Assembly: GCA_018857735.1 (NCBI GenBank)
Contig: JABMCL010000953.1
Location: 169,501-233,500, forward strand
Direction: 5' to 3'
Source of the DNA: Alviniconcha marisindica
Taxonomy: Eukaryota > Mollusca > Gastropoda > Provannidae
Length of the DNA: 64,000 bases
In this document: positions 42,401-44,348 of the stretch, piece by piece
Position numbering within the stretch: the stretch's first letter is position 1
Layout: the number at the start of each line of letters is the position of its first letter
Notes under the pieces: model-generated
Databases searched by the model: none
What the model was told of the DNA's origin: nothing
Seen by the model: only the letters and a program-made list of their open reading frames with translations
Position numbers and translations under genes: made by a program

Positions 42401-44025
42401 AGAGGGAGGGTGACAGGAGGGCTGGGACAGGGTGGAGGGTGACAGGAGGGTTGCAAGGTGGTGGAGGGTTACAGGTGGGATGTGAGAGGGTGGAGGGTGA
42501 CAGGAAGGCTGGGGCAGTGTGGAGGGTTACCGGTGGGATGTGAGAGGGTGGAGGGTTACAGGAGGGATGTGAGAGGGAGGGTGACAGGAAGGCTGGGACA
42601 GGGTGGAGGGTGACAGGAGGGTTGTAAGACGGTGTAGGTTTACAGGAGGGCTGGGACAGGGTTGAGGGTGACAGGAGGGTTGCAAGGTGGTGGAGGGTTA
42701 CAGGTGGGATGTGAGAGGGTGGAGGGTGACAGGAGGGCTGGGACAGGGTTGAGGGTGACAGGAGGGTTGCAAGGTGGTGGAGGGTTACAGGTGGGATGTG
42801 AGAGGGTGGAGGGTGACAGGAGGGCTGGGACAGGGTTGAGGGTGACAGGAGGGCTGGGACAAGGTGGAAGACTATGGAAGAGGTTACACTGGCTCATGGA
42901 GAGGCTGGTAGTGGGGCAGTGGCAGGGTAATGCTACTCTGTAGCAGCTGGCTTGACATGGGTAAAATAACTACCAAGAATTTCCTGTGGGCCAGAGCGAC
43001 TTAACCCACTCAGCCCCAGACCAGCCGCTGCCCTTTCGCTATGAAATCCCTTGCGAAGGGAAGTAACTGTGTCAAATGATCCCGGTGTACAACTTTAAAA
43101 ATCAATAATAAACACCAAGCAAAAGTTTAACTCACTTTGCGAATACAGTGTTCTTGTATATCCAACAAGTTTCGATTTTTTTCACCAAAAAAGAAAAGCA
43201 TAAAAAAAGAAATCCCAAGTCAGAAATGTCCGCATCTGAATGTCGGGTTTTGGGGGGCCTACAGGGTATCCGACTTTGCAAAATTGCCAGTTTGAATCTC
43301 CAAAGATGAAGCTCCGTGAGTTTGTTAGGGTGCCCAGGTAAGCGACTGAGCCAAAATTTGCAGTTCAAATCTCAAAGTATGAAGCTCCAATGCCATTGCT
43401 AACAGTAGGGCTTTTGTTTATTTTCGGCCATCTATAGCGCGTCCACTTTGCAACTTTGAAAATTCACAGCGTCTCTCAAACTTCGCCAAACTTCGAACAA
43501 ACAACATCGCCGGAAGTAGTAAACAATAGCGGAAATGAGGCTACAAGTCTCGCAAGAATCCCGTTCCTATTTGCATAAGCCATGATGCTAGTATGGAGCA
43601 TCTGCTAGCCGGCCGCTACCGGGTGGTGTGGGGTTTCACGGTAAGGAAAAAGAGCGGGCGGTGATGGGCAGTCTGGGGCCAAGTGGGTTAATGATGACAA
43701 CTTGATAAGATGAAGATAAATACATTTGTACAGTTTTTGTGGTGTGTTGCTGGGACTGAGACACAGGTCGCTGGGTCTTTAGTGTTAGTAAGTGGTAGCC
43801 ATCTTGTTTGGGTTCTTTCTTTATGTGAGGGAGGAGCGACTGTTGTTTTGCTTGCCCTATCTATGGGATTGACAGGCTGTTGTCTCCCTTCTCCAGACCA
43901 CCCTCTTGTCACTGGACCATGGCATGCAGGACTCGCTCAAGGACCTCTATGCTAAATCACTGAAGAAGCTGGCTGCGCAGAGCGACCCTGGAATAGAGGA
44001 CATTGACGACACAGTTCTGCGATAG
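1025..44025 (+). CDS. GCN1: GCN1, eIF2-alpha kinase activator (5'-partial, 36 exons)
   Basis: Ribosome-bound HEAT-repeat scaffold that, with GCN20/ABCF-type partners, delivers uncharged-tRNA signals to the kinase GCN2 in the integrated stress response. The spliced model is 6186 nt, 2061 residues plus TAG at 44023-44025. Human GCN1 is about 2670 residues, so roughly 610 N-terminal residues lie upstream of the window. All 36 exons have AG/GT borders and compatible phases. Family landmarks read in order include SPLAAPR (exon 6), DQW (exon 12), STPSQ (exon 13), GAAYGLAGL (exon 14), [12 protein letters not shown] (exon 16), KFVHF (exon 18), the [16 protein letters not shown] segment (exon 22), YMGRSD (exon 23) and SLKKLAAQ near the C terminus. 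Residues about 670-1030 match the conserved central (eEF3-like) HEAT region. Residues about 1430-1800 cover the zone that in family members contacts the GCN2 RWD domain. No frameshift or lesion was found. Confidence 0.97.
1212..1607 (+). repeat. GCN1 intron 1: poly-C and short repeats
   Basis: Holds a C run near 1436-1449 and three to four imperfect copies of a catggtgatgtactacatg type unit at about 1515-1595, ending at the exon 2 acceptor. Confidence 0.6.
1608..1732 (+). CDS. GCN1: GCN1 exon 2 of window
   Basis: Acceptor gttacaccag, donor gtaagt. Encodes [18 protein letters not shown] onward, matching the human LWPALLARMKIDPEAF block. Ends in phase 0. Confidence 0.92.
2094..2137 (+). repeat. 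Degenerate copy of exon 3 internal sequence
   Basis: Intron 2 bases 2094-2137 match exon 3 bases around 2180-2223 (shared ctgccctctctga and flanks) at an offset of 86 bp, with a few changes. The exon 3 acceptor lies between the two copies. Confidence 0.75.
2145..2323 (+). CDS. GCN1: GCN1 exon 3 of window
   Basis: Acceptor ttccattgcag, donor gtgagt after AA of a split codon. Encodes [21 protein letters not shown] through TREEYNI and [13 protein letters not shown], matching human TREEFAIMQTPAGELYDKSII. The last 15 exon bases and the donor recur as the unit of the array that follows. Confidence 0.95.
2309..3707 (+). repeat. Splice-donor minisatellite of exon 3, part 1
   Basis: 30-bp unit made of the last 15 exon bases (caccatcattgaaaa) plus the donor gtgagtgagaaatca. 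The first seven donors are at 2324, 2354, 2384, 2414, 2444, 2474 and 2504. Copies then drift into 30-32-bp variants with gggagtctgagag in place of the donor. Confidence 0.93.
3710..4140 (+). mobile_element. Non-LTR retrotransposon 3' fragment
   Basis: Unique segment splitting the exon 3 minisatellite. One frame near 3830-3910 reads [18 protein letters not shown], like the C-terminal end of LINE reverse transcriptases. It ends in a tail with gagcgctcagg and att repeats. Heavily degraded (a stop is present), so only family-level assignment is possible. Confidence 0.6.
4141..4630 (+). repeat. Splice-donor minisatellite of exon 3, part 2
   Basis: Continuation of the attgaaaagggagtctgaga type array after the retroelement fragment, with about 16 diverged copies. 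Confidence 0.9.
4682..5095 (+). repeat. 39-bp minisatellite before exon 4
   Basis: About 11 copies of a unit with tgttctgtcctttgacag and ttcaggctaggc. The pyrimidine-cag part resembles the real exon 4 acceptor (gtcctgtatcag). A 13-codon periodic open frame runs through it but has no protein-like signal. Confidence 0.93.
5123..5216 (+). CDS. GCN1: GCN1 exon 4 of window
   Basis: Acceptor gtcctgtatcag, donor gtaagt. Encodes [20 protein letters not shown] and [11 protein letters not shown], matching human NMKRENKAYSFKEQIIELELK. Charged, helical linker region. Confidence 0.95.
5217..5640 (+). repeat. GCN1 intron 4: G25 run and dispersed repeat copy
   Basis: Contains an unbroken run of 25 G at 5261-5285. 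It also has a dispersed repeat copy at about 5350-5398 (ccctgatataacc then ggttgactgggc), which recurs at 15747-15795. Confidence 0.7.
5641..5760 (+). CDS. GCN1: GCN1 exon 5 of window
   Basis: Acceptor tgtgcggcag, donor gtaagc; 40 codons in phase 0. Lysine/glutamine-rich, likely coiled coil ([20 protein letters not shown]), matching human LTSKQKEMLQAQLDREAQV. Confidence 0.95.
5999..6092 (+). repeat. ~32-bp repeat upstream of exon 6
   Basis: Three imperfect copies of ttttggtgcagcatttctta, each with a tgcag acceptor-like end, just before the exon 6 acceptor. Confidence 0.75.
6101..6293 (+). CDS. GCN1: GCN1 exon 6 of window
   Basis: Acceptor ttctgacccag, donor gtatgt, ends in phase 1. Carries the family motif LASPLAAPR near its middle. 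Its last ~55 bases and the donor are partly duplicated in the following intron. Confidence 0.93.
6294..6588 (+). repeat. GCN1 intron 6 with copy of exon 6 end
   Basis: Bases about 6340-6412 repeat exon 6 from cagtctggtcttcctcaggc through gacacaaagctgggta and on into the intron, including a decayed donor (gtacat). A C run and a cagt repeat precede it. Confidence 0.85.
6589..6806 (+). CDS. GCN1: GCN1 exon 7 of window
   Basis: Acceptor ccctgtttcag, donor gtggga. Encodes [15 protein letters not shown] and a long helical segment, matching human TLVSHVTLRLLKPEC. Confidence 0.95.
6807..7356 (+). other. GCN1 intron 7, non-repetitive
   Basis: Intron of ordinary composition. No tandem array, RNA gene or transposon end was recognised. 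Confidence 0.6.
7357..7461 (+). CDS. GCN1: GCN1 exon 8 of window
   Basis: Acceptor gttgttggacag, donor gtacgt; 35 codons in phase 0 ([20 protein letters not shown]). Weakly conserved; corresponds to the human acidic WMAQILQILTVQAQL region. Supported mainly by borders and phase. Confidence 0.85.
7648..7712 (+). repeat. 33-bp duplication at exon 9 acceptor
   Basis: Two copies of a gcattac..ttggtgttgacctgttttg unit, the second ending in the functional acceptor gtttgtccag. Confidence 0.7.
7713..7937 (+). CDS. GCN1: GCN1 exon 9 of window
   Basis: Acceptor gtttgtccag, donor gtgaga; 75 codons in phase 0. Contains [12 protein letters not shown] and [15 protein letters not shown], matching human PELLPRVAML and ALQSPCASVRETVL. 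Followed by three 30-bp copies of the donor segment. Confidence 0.96.
7938..8027 (+). repeat. Triplicated 30-bp donor unit after exon 9
   Basis: Three 30-bp units starting with gtgagattgttggtcc. Each of the first two ends in cag, so CAG|gtgaga recurs at 7938, 7968 and 7998. All three are open in the exon frame. Confidence 0.92.
8083..8950 (+). repeat. 39-bp minisatellite in intron 9
   Basis: About 22 copies of a unit with ctgccctgcctgtgttgg and tggtgtttcggtaggtacg. Several units carry a donor-like ggtaggtacgt; later ones have gtagctac instead. Confidence 0.95.
9398..9590 (+). repeat. SINE-like tRNA-related head, three tandem copies
   Basis: 61-63-bp units containing gggctcagcggatagagc, which resembles a tRNA A-box region. 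No complete tRNA fold or clear B-box was found, so a SINE head is more likely than a tRNA gene. Confidence 0.5.
9590..9735 (+). repeat. Dispersed repeat copy A (shared with 30225)
   Basis: Shares blocks such as acagctcctgtgtgcaat with 30225-30395 and follows the SINE-like head. Probably the body of the same interspersed element. Confidence 0.5.
9740..9920 (+). repeat. 44-bp tandem repeat in intron 9
   Basis: Four copies of attgtttggcctcatgaagt plus gtagacgcatgaagttactg. Confidence 0.9.
10056..10183 (+). CDS. GCN1: GCN1 exon 10 of window
   Basis: Acceptor gtgtgttgtag, donor gtgagt, ends in phase 2. Encodes [20 protein letters not shown] and [11 protein letters not shown], the HEAT segment equivalent to human MELHMVLP...RLWVVKFD. 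Confidence 0.93.
10184..10495 (+). repeat. Donor-adjacent repeat after exon 10
   Basis: Begins at the donor itself. Units of about 27-33 bp such as gtgtctcactgtggggatca and ttgtggttcctg, some with an exact gtaagt donor core (for example near 10318). Confidence 0.88.
10500..10945 (+). repeat. Pyrimidine-rich minisatellite before exon 11
   Basis: Units of roughly 26-30 bp with tgtgccatgtgtttatctcc and cctctc, reaching the exon 11 acceptor. The long open frames across it are repeat artefacts. Confidence 0.92.
10949..11141 (+). CDS. GCN1: GCN1 exon 11 of window
   Basis: Acceptor ctgtgtcccag, donor gtgagt. Encodes one to two HEAT helix pairs ([27 protein letters not shown]), matching human EAAVRQAGAEALSQAV and LMEIYQEKLY. 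Confidence 0.93.
11142..12946 (+). repeat. 30-bp minisatellite starting at exon 11 donor
   Basis: About 60 copies of gtgaatgacagggggctata gcatgataat. The first unit begins with the functional donor gtgagtgac, and many later units carry gtaagtgac, a full donor consensus. Confidence 0.95.
12947..14638 (+). mobile_element. hAT-like non-autonomous DNA transposon
   Basis: Inserted inside the exon 11 minisatellite. The ends are imperfect inverted repeats (left cagggctcaacattaa, right ttaatgtcaattcctg). CATGG is repeated on both flanks (12942-12946 and 14639-14643), so joining the flanks restores a normal repeat unit. Subterminal gggcaggtag blocks occur near both ends. No transposase frame is seen. 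Confidence 0.75.
13072..13345 (+). repeat. Pyrimidine minisatellite within the hAT-like element
   Basis: Six to seven copies of about 40 bp with tttccccacccttctccctc and ctctct tracts. The open frames on both strands are composition artefacts. Confidence 0.9.
14639..14790 (+). repeat. Remainder of exon 11 donor minisatellite
   Basis: Four to five further gaatgacatggggctatagc copies downstream of the transposon, showing the array was continuous before insertion. Confidence 0.88.
14850..15086 (+). CDS. GCN1: GCN1 exon 12 of window
   Basis: Acceptor atttttcag, donor gtgaga; 79 codons in phase 0. Encodes [20 protein letters not shown] and [15 protein letters not shown], matching human PPDQWEARCGLALALNKL and FFVPDALNDRHPDVR. 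Confidence 0.97.
15087..15487 (+). other. GCN1 intron 12
   Basis: Mostly unique, with a GGT-rich patch at about 15308-15365. Nothing else recognised. Confidence 0.5.
15488..15682 (+). CDS. GCN1: GCN1 exon 13 of window
   Basis: Acceptor ctgattgcag, donor gtcagt. Encodes [31 protein letters not shown] and ALSTPSQE. Start of the most conserved central region of the family. Confidence 0.97.
15747..15795 (+). repeat. Dispersed repeat copy (shared with 5350)
   Basis: ccctgatataaccgtaccgg then ttgactgggtgtaaaacacc, matching 5350-5398. Likely a fragment of an interspersed element. Confidence 0.6.
16206..16564 (+). repeat. 53-bp splice-acceptor array of exon 14
   Basis: Seven acceptors gcatccacag followed by gttcaggaagctgt, with exon-like starts at 16233, 16286, 16339, 16392, 16445, 16498 and the real 16551. 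Each copy carries the first 14 exon bases. Confidence 0.97.
16551..16797 (+). CDS. GCN1: GCN1 exon 14 of window
   Basis: The acceptor used is the last of seven 53-bp-spaced copies of gcatccacag. Donor gtgcga, phase 1. Encodes [30 protein letters not shown] and [12 protein letters not shown], very close to human GCN1. Confidence 0.97.
16798..17276 (+). repeat. Intron 14 with degraded copies of exon 14 end and G runs
   Basis: Segments at about 16908-16970 and 17037-17105 resemble the exon 14 end (gacaagaaaaaccccaggaa) and the following gtgcgacttc and G-run. This suggests an old ~130-bp tandem duplication across the donor. Confidence 0.55.
17277..17398 (+). CDS. GCN1: GCN1 exon 15 of window
   Basis: Acceptor ctgtcttcag, donor gtgggt. 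Encodes [20 protein letters not shown] and [14 protein letters not shown], nearly identical to human. The terminal QYVRE codons and donor are repeated in the intron every 44 bp. Confidence 0.97.
17376..17575 (+). repeat. 44-bp donor array of exon 15
   Basis: Exon end cagtatgtccgtgag plus gtgggtagttgtgttttggg is repeated, with donors at 17399, 17443, 17487 and 17531 and a decayed one near 17575. Confidence 0.95.
17745..18276 (+). repeat. 28-bp acceptor array of exon 16
   Basis: About 19 copies of gctgattgggtctgactgta plus ttccacag. Each has a usable ccacag|gctg, matching the first four bases of exon 16 (GCTG). The last one is the real acceptor. Confidence 0.97.
18277..18391 (+). CDS. GCN1: GCN1 exon 16 of window
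   Basis: Acceptor gtattccacag is the last of a 28-bp array of identical acceptors. Donor gtgagc, phase 1. Encodes [19 protein letters not shown] and EEDSWRTKA, nearly identical to human. Confidence 0.97.
18463..18540 (+). repeat. SINE-like 3' tail in intron 16
   Basis: gtatagtgctctacacttcc then gtgctgaataaacctcatta and att repeats, the tail style of many invertebrate short interspersed elements. Confidence 0.45.
18553..18732 (+). CDS. GCN1: GCN1 exon 17 of window
   Basis: Acceptor gttatttgtcag, donor gtgaga. Encodes [34 protein letters not shown] and SVIRNPEI. The preceding intron is short (161 bp). Confidence 0.97.
18755..19190 (+). repeat. Pyrimidine minisatellite in intron 17
   Basis: About 25-bp units with ctctttctctctgtctgcct and gtctccat. 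Long open frames on both strands here are artefacts. Confidence 0.93.
19276..19645 (+). repeat. 44-bp minisatellite in intron 17
   Basis: Eight copies of gttcatgcctgtgtcagcat plus gccaagctgttatttggtat. Confidence 0.95.
19665..19946 (+). repeat. Degraded acceptor copies of exon 18
   Basis: Two imperfect ~110-bp copies of the exon 18 5' border: exon-like starts at 19729 (ctttatcatgcccatcctgc) and 19846 (ccattatgcccatcctcctg) precede the real one at 19947. All follow ttatttgcttgcag. Confidence 0.9.
19947..20167 (+). CDS. GCN1: GCN1 exon 18 of window
   Basis: Acceptor tttgcttgcag, donor gtaggc. Encodes [38 protein letters not shown] and [17 protein letters not shown]. Two degraded copies of its start lie 101 and 218 bp upstream. 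Confidence 0.97.
20366..20773 (+). repeat. 57-bp minisatellite in intron 18
   Basis: Seven almost perfect copies containing ttaggattgtctgagcggag and gtgtgctgtacaagtcgg. The unit is a multiple of three and open on both strands, which explains the long ORFs; no splice site or homology supports translation. Confidence 0.95.
20790..21334 (+). repeat. ~70-bp degenerate array up to exon 19 acceptor
   Basis: Seven or so diverged units of ttgaccttggattctccatg and acctttc..tgtcagtgacc. The unit nearest the exon has a full copy of the acceptor and exon start (ccag|gacctgtc at 21265), 70 bp before the real 21335. Confidence 0.85.
21335..21542 (+). CDS. GCN1: GCN1 exon 19 of window
   Basis: Acceptor ttgtgttccccag, donor gtgaga, phase 1. 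Encodes [40 protein letters not shown] and [11 protein letters not shown] decoy copy of the acceptor and exon start sits 70 bp upstream. Confidence 0.97.
21549..21780 (+). repeat. ~51-bp repeat after exon 19 donor
   Basis: Four copies of atgatgacccatggataggt plus acagggatgggcatgacatg, starting within about 20 bp of the donor. Confidence 0.92.
22067..22263 (+). CDS. GCN1: GCN1 exon 20 of window
   Basis: Acceptor gtgtgtcag, donor gtcaga. Encodes [33 protein letters not shown] and [11 protein letters not shown], matching human HVRDGYIMMFNYLP and YVGPIIPCIL. Confidence 0.97.
22358..22645 (+). repeat. ~25-bp minisatellite before exon 21
   Basis: About 11 copies of gtctggctacaggtgtcact gtccct, each with ctacag|gtgt acceptor-like sequence. 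Confidence 0.93.
22651..22840 (+). CDS. GCN1: GCN1 exon 21 of window
   Basis: Acceptor tgttcttgcag, donor gtgagt, phase 1. Encodes [20 protein letters not shown] and [20 protein letters not shown], nearly identical to human. Confidence 0.97.
22847..23430 (+). repeat. G-rich minisatellite after exon 21 donor
   Basis: More than 20 copies of gtctccacagggctaatggg followed by variable G runs (up to ~18 G near 23280). It begins 6 bp after the donor, where the gtcacgtctccacaggg context seeds the unit. Confidence 0.93.
23668..23738 (+). CDS. GCN1: GCN1 exon 22 of window
   Basis: Small 71-nt exon; acceptor gtgtgtttcag, donor gtatgt. Encodes [20 protein letters not shown] then SSQK, the family's acidic loop (human [20 protein letters not shown]). 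Confidence 0.96.
24007..24074 (+). repeat. (CA)n microsatellite
   Basis: About 34 CA dinucleotides in intron 22. Cysteine/valine or histidine/threonine frames over it are artefacts. Confidence 0.98.
24438..25002 (+). repeat. 32-bp minisatellite in intron 22
   Basis: About 17 copies of gtgattggttgtgttcagta ccagtgtgagca. Confidence 0.95.
25045..25637 (+). repeat. ~88-bp acceptor-and-exon array of exon 23
   Basis: Exon-like starts follow cattgtgcag or tttgtgcag at 25111, 25196, 25283, 25371, 25460 and 25549, before the real 25638. Each unit holds about 57 bp of diverged exon 23 start ([17 protein letters not shown]). The units differ by 1-4 bp (85-89 bp). Confidence 0.97.
25638..25853 (+). CDS. 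GCN1: GCN1 exon 23 of window
   Basis: Uses the last of seven near-identical gtgcag acceptors; donor gtgggt; 72 codons. Encodes [40 protein letters not shown] and DKRT. The upstream copies carry diverged residues (NQYCNQ for NQRRNR), so this copy is the functional one. Confidence 0.97.
25854..26056 (+). repeat. 24-bp array at exon 23 donor
   Basis: Eight copies of gggtaccactctgtgggggg tgca. The first unit includes the donor gtgggtaccactg. Confidence 0.95.
26090..26635 (+). repeat. 26-bp minisatellite before exon 24
   Basis: About 20 copies of ttgatgtgacctggtgttga tgtgtc up to the exon 24 acceptor. Confidence 0.94.
26640..26804 (+). CDS. GCN1: GCN1 exon 24 of window
   Basis: Acceptor ggtgatgcag, donor gtacac; 55 codons. 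Encodes [20 protein letters not shown] and [18 protein letters not shown], nearly identical to human. Confidence 0.97.
26890..27060 (+). repeat. Two-copy repeat in intron 24
   Basis: gcaaacataaaatatgagtc ttacttctgtttc and flanks occur twice about 76 bp apart. Confidence 0.75.
27290..27455 (+). repeat. SINE-like fragment and (CA)n in intron 24
   Basis: ttgtatagtgcccatcttcc and gccagagcgctttacagtaa resemble interspersed-element tails, followed by an ACAC microsatellite at about 27388-27452. Confidence 0.5.
27534..27695 (+). CDS. GCN1: GCN1 exon 25 of window
   Basis: Acceptor tcattttcag, donor gtgcgt; 54 codons. Encodes [20 protein letters not shown] and [13 protein letters not shown], matching human YFSESLVPTARKALCDPL. 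Confidence 0.96.
28030..28105 (+). repeat. SINE-like 3' tail in intron 25
   Basis: cagtgctttgagccacaggg taggcactttacaaatttcc followed by att repeats, similar in style to 56915-56968. Confidence 0.55.
28105..28778 (+). repeat. ~24-bp minisatellite in intron 25
   Basis: About 27 copies of tgtgtcatattatcatgtgt tgttt. The long cysteine/valine-rich ORFs over it are artefacts. Confidence 0.94.
28784..28876 (+). CDS. GCN1: GCN1 exon 26 of window
   Basis: Acceptor gtgtggacag, donor CACAG|gtaag; 31 codons. Encodes [20 protein letters not shown], matching human [21 protein letters not shown] hAT-like element lies directly against the donor, which it has duplicated. Confidence 0.97.
28882..29711 (+). 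mobile_element. hAT-like DNA transposon inserted at exon 26 donor
   Basis: Perfect 14-bp terminal inverted repeats: cagagctgccaacc (28882-28895) and ggttggcagctctg (29698-29711), a CAG-start typical of hAT elements. GGTAAG flanks both ends directly (28876-28881 and 29712-29717). The flank is the last exon base plus the splice donor, so insertion duplicated the donor. It carries a short transposase-like N-terminal frame and is too short to be autonomous. Confidence 0.88.
29209..29487 (+). CDS. hAT-element N-terminal zinc-finger fragment
   Basis: 92-codon frame inside the hAT-like element, with its own ATG and TAA. It has a BED/C2H2-like finger: C48-x2-C51 then H71 and H76/H77, in a context ([27 protein letters not shown]) like the N-termini of hAT-derived proteins. 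No catalytic domain follows. It is probably a relic or a non-autonomous passenger rather than a host gene. Confidence 0.6.
   Translation: MPKREAESELPGDESCQKNAHQNFREEYYAEQFLCIVRSSQSTKHVKCSACFFSSWDFSVAHGGMYDVEQHDNLKHHINKGKAIGSTLKISH
29718..30232 (+). repeat. 88-bp minisatellite after the hAT-like element
   Basis: Six copies of caagccccatctgcgtgttg ccgcctgtctttactgaggt and following bases. The first copy abuts the right-hand duplicated donor, so before insertion the array probably began at the exon 26 donor. Confidence 0.95.
30225..30395 (+). repeat. Dispersed repeat copy B (shared with 9590)
   Basis: Shares tgtttcactcc-like and acagcccctgtgtgcaat blocks with 9590-9735. Likely the same interspersed element. 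Confidence 0.5.
30396..30938 (+). other. Distal part of GCN1 intron 26
   Basis: Unique sequence. A two-helping caggtaa/caggtac resemblance is not meaningful. No feature recognised before the exon 27 acceptor. Confidence 0.5.
30939..31082 (+). CDS. GCN1: GCN1 exon 27 of window
   Basis: Acceptor tggttgttttcag, donor gtaata; 48 codons. Encodes [20 protein letters not shown] and [14 protein letters not shown], matching human LTTPPVNTRVLAFLSSVAGD. Confidence 0.97.
31196..31262 (+). repeat. (CA)n / cryptic microsatellite
   Basis: Imperfect ACAC/GCAC run in intron 27. Confidence 0.9.
31376..31672 (+). repeat. 35-bp minisatellite in intron 27
   Basis: About eight copies of accttacctgcaccaccacc tttactgctgtacaa. 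The open LINE-like proteins read from it are artefacts. Confidence 0.95.
31673..32846 (+). repeat. Short-unit array up to exon 28 acceptor
   Basis: About 1.17 kb of ctttactgcactacaacctt tactgac variants (units 17-30 bp). It runs straight into the acceptor tttactgacctttccccag, so the pyrimidine tract of exon 28 is itself part of the repeat. Confidence 0.94.
32848..33126 (+). CDS. GCN1: GCN1 exon 28 of window
   Basis: Acceptor cctttccccag; the donor gtcact is the weakest in the gene. 93 codons, including [39 protein letters not shown] and CLDSITK. The join to the next exon is confirmed by SITK-KLDA (human AITKKLDA). Confidence 0.95.
33138..33240 (+). repeat. G runs after exon 28 donor
   Basis: G runs at about 33146-33161 and 33206-33227 on the coding strand, close to the weak donor gtcact. 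Confidence 0.85.
33245..33745 (+). repeat. 39-bp minisatellite in intron 28
   Basis: About 11 copies of gtgggaagtgtttcccatgg ggaatggggaccagtccct. The unit is a multiple of three and open in several frames on both strands, hence long false ORFs. Confidence 0.96.
34001..34114 (+). CDS. GCN1: GCN1 exon 29 of window
   Basis: Acceptor gtgttggatag (weak pyrimidine tract), donor gtcagt; 38 codons. Encodes [20 protein letters not shown] and [12 protein letters not shown], matching human EHVPGFCLPKK. Confidence 0.96.
34115..34983 (+). other. GCN1 intron 29, mostly unique
   Basis: No tandem array. A short G run occurs near 34212. No RNA gene or element end recognised. Confidence 0.55.
34984..35214 (+). 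CDS. GCN1: GCN1 exon 30 of window
   Basis: Acceptor cctctttcag, donor gtgagc; 77 codons. Encodes [40 protein letters not shown] and [17 protein letters not shown], nearly identical to human. Confidence 0.97.
35225..35530 (+). repeat. ~40-bp repeat after exon 30
   Basis: Six to seven imperfect copies of tttgtttgacatatggcaaa gccctttttgtgtg, starting about 10-15 bp after the donor. Confidence 0.88.
35760..35825 (+). repeat. Decoy copy of the exon 31 acceptor
   Basis: tgtgtgtgcag|gtgggaagttg at 35805 resembles the real gtctgtgcag|gtgggaatgatg at 35917, 112 bp downstream. Confidence 0.65.
35917..36110 (+). CDS. GCN1: GCN1 exon 31 of window
   Basis: Acceptor ttgtctgtgcag, donor gtgagt, phase 2. 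Encodes [20 protein letters not shown] and [20 protein letters not shown], matching human [19 protein letters not shown]. Confidence 0.97.
36127..36593 (+). mobile_element. Foldback/MITE element next to exon 31 donor
   Basis: 38-bp inverted repeats with one mismatch (36128-36165 against 36556-36593; arms contain attggcaggagctgccacaa). AGGTGGA is duplicated at 36120-36126 and 36594-36600. The interior is a run of tttgtcatgacaaa-type palindromes. No coding capacity. Only 16 bp separate it from the exon 31 donor. Confidence 0.88.
36601..37086 (+). other. Rest of GCN1 intron 31
   Basis: Unique sequence with a short G run near 36731-36739. Nothing else recognised. Confidence 0.5.
37087..37295 (+). 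CDS. GCN1: GCN1 exon 32 of window
   Basis: Acceptor cacctgtgcag, donor gtgagt, phase 1. Encodes [20 protein letters not shown] and [17 protein letters not shown], matching human DTMLQALRFVIQGAGAKV. Confidence 0.96.
37390..37470 (+). repeat. 27-bp repeat in intron 32
   Basis: Three copies of ggggaaacactggaggttgg. Confidence 0.85.
37721..37869 (+). CDS. GCN1: GCN1 exon 33 of window
   Basis: Acceptor gtgcggacag, donor gtgagt. Encodes [20 protein letters not shown] and [11 protein letters not shown], matching human GIDWMVRHGRSLALSVAV and ATADR. Followed by further 60-bp copies of the donor segment. Confidence 0.95.
37862..38046 (+). repeat. 60-bp donor array of exon 33
   Basis: Three copies of gtgagtggtgtggagttggg aaactaaggtgttgggcttt and following bases, with donors at 37870, 37930 and 37990. 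Confidence 0.94.
38085..39060 (+). repeat. 40-bp minisatellite in intron 33
   Basis: About 20 copies of tgtgggctacctgacctagg ggtgggcagtcagtactggg, more diverged at the right end, preceded by short agaggggtgtagtgtg copies. A G22 run ends it at 39060-39081. Confidence 0.94.
39157..39535 (+). repeat. 57-bp in-frame acceptor array of exon 34
   Basis: Identical copies of gttgcag|attcccatcagtat plus gggaggggtgcgggctgtga, with exon-like starts at 39219, 39276, 39333, 39390, 39447 and 39504. A more diverged copy begins at 39163. No stop interrupts the exon 34 frame across the six copies. Confidence 0.97.
39504..39614 (+). CDS. GCN1: GCN1 exon 34 of window
   Basis: Modelled from the last of six identical gttgcag acceptors spaced 57 bp apart; donor gtgagt. 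Encodes [20 protein letters not shown] and AVLVR, matching human IPIAVSGVRGMGFLM. Any upstream acceptor would add whole 19-codon blocks without a stop, so the true 5' border could vary. Confidence 0.9.
40040..40650 (+). repeat. 40-54-bp minisatellite in intron 34
   Basis: About 11 copies of cacctcagggaacttagtgc ctgattaagtgtgg plus ctctctccccc, each with a pyrimidine tract and cctcag|gg acceptor-like site. Confidence 0.94.
40817..41056 (+). CDS. GCN1: GCN1 exon 35 of window
   Basis: Acceptor catgctggcag, donor gtaatg; 80 codons. Encodes [20 protein letters not shown] and [20 protein letters not shown], matching human CLQNPSSDIRLVAEKM and NTKDKNTVVRAYSDQAIVNL. Confidence 0.96.
41060..42890 (+). 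repeat. 29-bp minisatellite after exon 35
   Basis: About 60 copies of ttgtaacagggtggaggggg acaggaggg, drifting to gggatgtgagagggtggagg type units to the right. It starts about 10 bp after the donor gtaatg. Confidence 0.95.
43005..43687 (+). mobile_element. piggyBac-like non-autonomous element
   Basis: Flanked by TTAA on both sides (43001-43004, 43688-43691). Inverted ends: left cccactcagccccagacc, right gggccaagtgggt-type (cagtctggggccaagtggg), 2-3 mismatches over ~20 bp. 683 bp, no transposase frame. TTAA target and CCC start are typical of piggyBac elements. Confidence 0.8.
43897..44025 (+). CDS. GCN1: GCN1 terminal exon 36 of window
   Basis: Acceptor cttctccag; 42 codons then TAG at 44023-44025. 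Encodes [13 protein letters not shown] and the C-terminal DIDDTVLR, matching human RSLKKLASQADSTEQVDDTI. Confidence 0.97.
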   Translation, partial: TTLLSLDHGMQDSLKDLYAKSLKKLAAQSDPGIEDIDDTVLR

Positions 44026-44245
44026 AGGTGTGGGCCAGTGATGGCGGCATGGCCACTCTTGCAGTGGGGAGAGGTTGGGCATCCCTGCACCAGGCGCCTG
44101 TAAGCAGCCGGTGAAGCTGGCTGTGGGTGGCGTTTTCGCTGACAGCGATGGCAGTACTGACAGGACATCTCAGTGCTTTCAGAAAATATGTTGTTGTTTT
44201 GGCTAATTGAAAAGACAGAGAGAAAGAAGCATGCACGGCTGTCCA

Positions 44246-44348
44246 TTTCAGTCTTTCTTGCTAGCTGACCAATCAGACTTCAGCTGGTGGTATTCTGTTT
44301 CACAGTCTTTGTTGCTAGCTGACCGATCAGACTTCAGCTGGTGGTATA
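44246..44348 (+). repeat. Two-copy repeat in GCN1 3' UTR
   Basis: ttgctagctgaccaatcaga cttcagctggtggtat occurs twice, about 55-56 bp apart. Confidence 0.85.
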
